A DNA stretch of 64,000 bases, from the NCBI RefSeq assembly GCF_041146795.1, contig NC_135188.1:4512419-4576418 (forward strand). The letters are read 5' to 3'. The notes under the pieces are model-generated. The model did not search any database, was not told the DNA's origin, and saw only the letters and a program-made list of their open reading frames with translations. This document shows, piece after piece, positions 61,036-64,000 of the stretch (position 1 is its first letter; the number at the start of each line of letters is the position of its first letter). The DNA is from Maylandia zebra (taxonomy: Eukaryota > Chordata > Actinopteri > Cichliformes > Cichlidae). The position numbers were made by a program, and so were the translations under genes.

Positions 61036-61173
61036 CTAAAAGTGGGTATTATTATTGATTTTGCAGGGTTTTACTCATGGTCCAAGTTAGATGCTCCATC
61101 AAACGCTCATTTTTATGGCTATATTCATCTTAAATGAACTGAATATAAGTTTTTTTTTTTGCAGTTTTAATGT

Positions 61174-61495
61174 AAATGGGGCGATCGTGGCTCAAGAGTT
61201 GGCAGTTCGTCTTGTAATCGGAAGGTTGCCGGTTCGAGCCCCGGCTCGGACAGTCTCAGTCGTTGTGTCCTTGGGCAAGACGCTTCACCCGTTGGCTACT
61301 GGTGGTGGTCAGAGGGCCCGGTGGCGCCAGTGTCCGGCAGCCTCGCCTCTGTCAGTGCGCCCCAGGGTGGCTGTGGCTACAATGTAGCTGCCATCACCAG
61401 TGCGTGAATGGGTGGATGACTGGATGTGTAAAGCGCTTTGGGGTCCTTAGGGACTAGTAAAGCGCTATACAAATACAGGCCATTTAAATATGCAT
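61174..61495 (+). repeat. tRNA-derived SINE, full length, with 10-bp duplication
   Basis: The A box lies at about 61188-61202 (tggctcaagagttgg) and the B box at 61231-61241 (ggttcgagccc). Then come gtccttgggcaagacgct, the core gtggtcagagggcccggtgg, and a tail agcgctatacaaata. GTTTTAATGT stands on both sides (61164-61173 and 61496-61505). A minus-strand relative is at 39138-39340. It is not a working tRNA gene. Confidence 0.88.
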
Positions 61496-61505
61496 GTTTT
61501 AATGT

Positions 61506-62004
61506 GACCTGGAGAGTTCCACAGATCTGGAATAAAAATCACAACAAAAATGTTAAAATTATTCTCTGCTTTGAAAGAGTTTAACACAACAGCTGCTGCT
61601 AAAATATATTTGATTCTAAATACTGTATTGTGAGGATTTTTCAAAATCTGCAAGCGCTTCACATTTTAAGTCCATACTTTAATAAATTCATAATGCTATT
61701 TTTATGTGCCACTGTGTAGAAGGTATTTTCAATAATAGGTTAGTAAAGTACTGTATGTTGGTAATTATATATGTCTTTTGTGATCTGAATAGCTTTCAGG
61801 GAGTCCCATTTCACGAATGATCATTTTATATGTGCTCATGTCTGAGTCAGATCACAAGTGATTTGTGAATAAAGTGTGAAGTAGCAGCAGTTTAGCAGTC
61901 AGAATCAATAACTTGGATTTATTTAGAAAATTGTATTAAAATGGACTTAAAAAAAGATCCGAACTTATATTAATTTGGTATGTACTGTATTTATTACACA
62001 CTCT
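61506..62004. other. Non-coding, nothing recognised
   Basis: AT-rich sequence without a supported gene. Confidence 0.5.
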
Positions 62005-62009
62005 AACAT

Positions 62010-62456
62010 TGTCACGGGTAATGGGGGAAATACAGACTCAGTCGCGGAGCTCTGGATGCGAAGCAAACAGTGCGTTTATTTACAGTGCTCAAAAACAGTC
62101 ACAAAGCGAAGTACAAAAATCCAACGGTGATCATCTCCAAATTCCCAGTGGTGTGCAGGTGAGTCTCCCAAGTGATTATCTGAGTGTGTTTCTCCTCCGA
62201 GGGCTTAATCCAGCGGACTCCTTCTCTCCAACCTTCTGCTCCGTATCACTTCCTCCGAGCCTCCAGTACAGTCCAGCGTCGACTGCCATCCGGACACATA
62301 GTTAAGTACCTCAGTCCACAACGAGGATGATCAGTGACAGCTGGATGGCAAATTAGGTGCAGGTGTGTCAGCCACTGGGTGGAGGAGGAGAGAGAGAGAA
62401 GCACACACATACACACACAGACAGGTCGCTCCGGGAAGGACCGTCCGACCATGACA
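62010..62456 (-). mobile_element. Solo LTR with AACAT duplication
   Basis: Read on the minus strand it starts TGTCATGGTCGG and ends CATTACCCGTGACA, with inverted ends TGTCA/TGACA. It carries a TATA-like ggtacttaacta and an AATAAACGC polyadenylation signal about 60 bp before its end. AACAT flanks it at 62005-62009 and 62457-62461. No internal region is present. It lies about 1 kb upstream of the next gene, on the opposite strand. Confidence 0.87.
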
Positions 62457-62461
62457 AACAT

Positions 62462-63250
62462 ACATAGTATATATCAGTCACTGCACCAGTAATTTTTTTA
62501 TATCTTGCAAATGGTGCAGTTGACTTTAACAAGCTTCTGACTCTTCAACCATCACTTCATCGGCCTCCTTCCCAGTTTTTCTTAGTGTCTTGTCCTGACG
62601 TTTTGGGCAACAACTCAGCAGCTGTAAAGCCAGCTACTCTTGCATGAATATGTGTCCATAATCTTGAACTTGTATCAGCAATACCTAGCCTATTTGGTAA
62701 GTAAATAGGTTAGGTATTGACCTATCACATGTAATAGGTCAAAGGTCAGAGTTTTAAAGCAATGGCGGCTAACTTTACTGCAAGAACCTCACTGATTGCT
62801 CAGTTAGGTTTCAGTCTTATCTTTCCAGTTTAAAAAAATAATATAATATTGAATAAGAACTGTTTTCTGAGTAGTGGAGCCCTGCAAACATGACGATGAA
62901 TGATCTGAATGATGTGGAACCTTTGACTTATAAAAATCGGTTTAAAGCCATGTATGTATACAATTCAGCCTAGTTACACTATTTAAATATGAAAGTGCAT
63001 TTCTTTACAGATTTAGTTAATCACACAGGAAGCACTGCAACAATGCAAACGTTTATGCTAATCAGTGTCTCCTGCTGATCTGGCCGTGGTCGTGTGGTAG
63101 AAACATACACTGAATGCATTTAAAAAATAAATAGCGCTTTCTCGGGGTTCAATGAGTCGCTACACTGCCAAACACTGTTGCTATCGCTCCTCATAAAGCA
63201 GGCTTAATGGTTTAGTTTACACATTTACTTTCCATTCCCCGCCCGAGGCC
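62462..63250. other. Non-coding upstream region, nothing recognised
   Basis: AT-rich, no gene or clear repeat. It probably holds regulatory DNA of the gene starting at 63457. Confidence 0.4.
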
Positions 63251-63255
63251 AGCAG

Positions 63256-63292
63256 CCAATGGCTTGTCAGAACTTCAGAAGCGCTATTTAAG
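63256..63292 (+). promoter_or_regulatory. CCAAT box and TATA-like box of the last gene
   Basis: CCAAT at 63256-63260 and TATTTAAG at 63285-63292 precede the start codon at 63457 by about 165-200 bp. The spacing and the GC-rich leader between them fit a regulated, TATA-type promoter. Confidence 0.6.
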
Positions 63293-63456
63293 ACGCAGAC
63301 AGTTCAAGGTGGTTCAGATATCAGCGCACTGCGCGCAACAGGACGCGCGGGCTTATTCCTTACTACAGGACTGCGTACACTCCCGGGCTGCGGCGTTTCA
63401 TTGACTGATTTCGTCCTTAAAGATATTTTCTCCAAAAGGAACAAAGTGCAAAAGAA

Positions 63457-63556
63457 ATGAGAGCGTGGAAAGTGCGGTTTCTGTGCTTCGTGGTGTTGAA
63501 TGCAGCTGTGCAAAATGTGACGTCCTTGGAGGAAGAGCTCGCCGATTCTATTTTTG
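63457..63556 (+). CDS. First coding exon of a secreted protein (partial, family unknown)
   Basis: ATG at 63457 opens 33 codons plus one base, ending at a GTGAGT donor (TTTG|GTGAGT). The peptide MRAWKVRFLCFVVLNAAV looks like a cleavable signal peptide: basic start, hydrophobic core. It is followed by acidic SLEEELADSIFG. The rest of the gene lies beyond the window, or the next exon is not recognisable in the remaining 440 bp. Exon length (100 nt), splice phase 1 and the ...TTTG end equal those of lpl exon 1, so a neighbouring lipase is one possibility, but the sequence alone does not identify the family. Confidence 0.6.
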
Positions 63557-64000
63557 GTGAGTTGTCAGTTACTTCATCCACATTTAGGTCTGTATGTTTG
63601 TAGTTCTGCAGGTACGTGAGGTGAAAATTCCCGTGTAACTGTAACTTGGTGAAAACCAAGCGCAGTGCTTGTGTGTGTGTACAGTAGTTTCTACCTTGCC
63701 AGTGATATCAACGCGCTATAGGACATACTTTAGGTCACGTGTCTATGACTAAACTCATCTCTGATACTCTCCTCACTTACTATTCCCTGGAAGAGACGCT
63801 CTGAAATTGAAGCTAACGCTGGAAATTAGAGAAATAAACTGAAATGTGTCAGACTGTCAAATTATCCCAACAAACTGATTTATCCGGGTGTCATCATGTC
63901 TATTTATTTTCACAATATGATCCTCAAACTATTGGAGCCTTTATTTTGGTAATTGTTTGCAAGGGTCTGGTCTCCGCCTCCCCACACTTTGAAAATCAGT

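Noticed and set aside
61177-61250. tRNA gene
   Set aside because: A and B boxes are present, but this is the head of a SINE with core, tail and target duplication. A paired acceptor stem is not seen.

Overview
The window is vertebrate genomic DNA. It carries multi-exon genes with GT-AG introns, a heavy load of transposons and no bacterial features. Gene content and mobile elements (Tc1-like, hAT, PIF/Harbinger-like, Dong/R4, RTE and CR1/L2-type LINEs, tRNA-derived SINEs) point to a ray-finned fish, most likely a percomorph such as a cichlid. This rests on remembered family features; no database search was possible.

Layout. 1-4.9 kb: fam32a (minus, only its first two exons in the window) and mrpl54 (plus) lie head to head across about 260 bp. 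5.8-13.8 kb: a complete paracaspase gene of the MALT1 family, 16 exons and 823 codons, with intact His/Cys catalytic residues. 14.8-21.4 kb: a complete safb-type gene, 21 exons and 836 codons, with SAP, RRM and Arg/Glu-rich regions. The assembled exons of both genes sum to an exact multiple of three, which supports the splice models.

22.7-50.5 kb is a 28-kb gene desert filled with mobile elements. Its core (22.76-35.8 kb) is a stack of nested insertions. A dispersed repeat was split by a 12.4-kb element with perfect 40-bp terminal inverted repeats and a 3-bp target duplication. Inside that element are a CR1/L2-type LINE with an open 803-codon frame and a TA microsatellite. The microsatellite received a Dong/R4 LINE and another TIR element. 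That last element contains a hAT element and a tandem array of about 1.17-kb units made from two different LTRs. Further right are a 320-bp hAT element with a perfect 8-bp duplication, a degenerate Tc1 transposase interrupted by a SINE, and a 3.3-kb inverted repeat holding a Harbinger-type element.

50.8-56.7 kb: lpl (lipoprotein lipase), 10 exons and 515 codons, with a complete Ser/Asp/His triad. 57-63 kb: decayed LINE fragments, a SINE and a solo LTR, both of the latter with target duplications. At 63.46 kb lies the first coding exon of another secreted protein. Its exon length and splice phase equal those of lpl exon 1, so a second lipase gene is possible but unproven.

The host genes do not form one pathway. 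FAM32A and SAFB act in the nucleus, MRPL54 in mitochondrial translation, the paracaspase in immune signalling, and LPL in plasma triglyceride hydrolysis.
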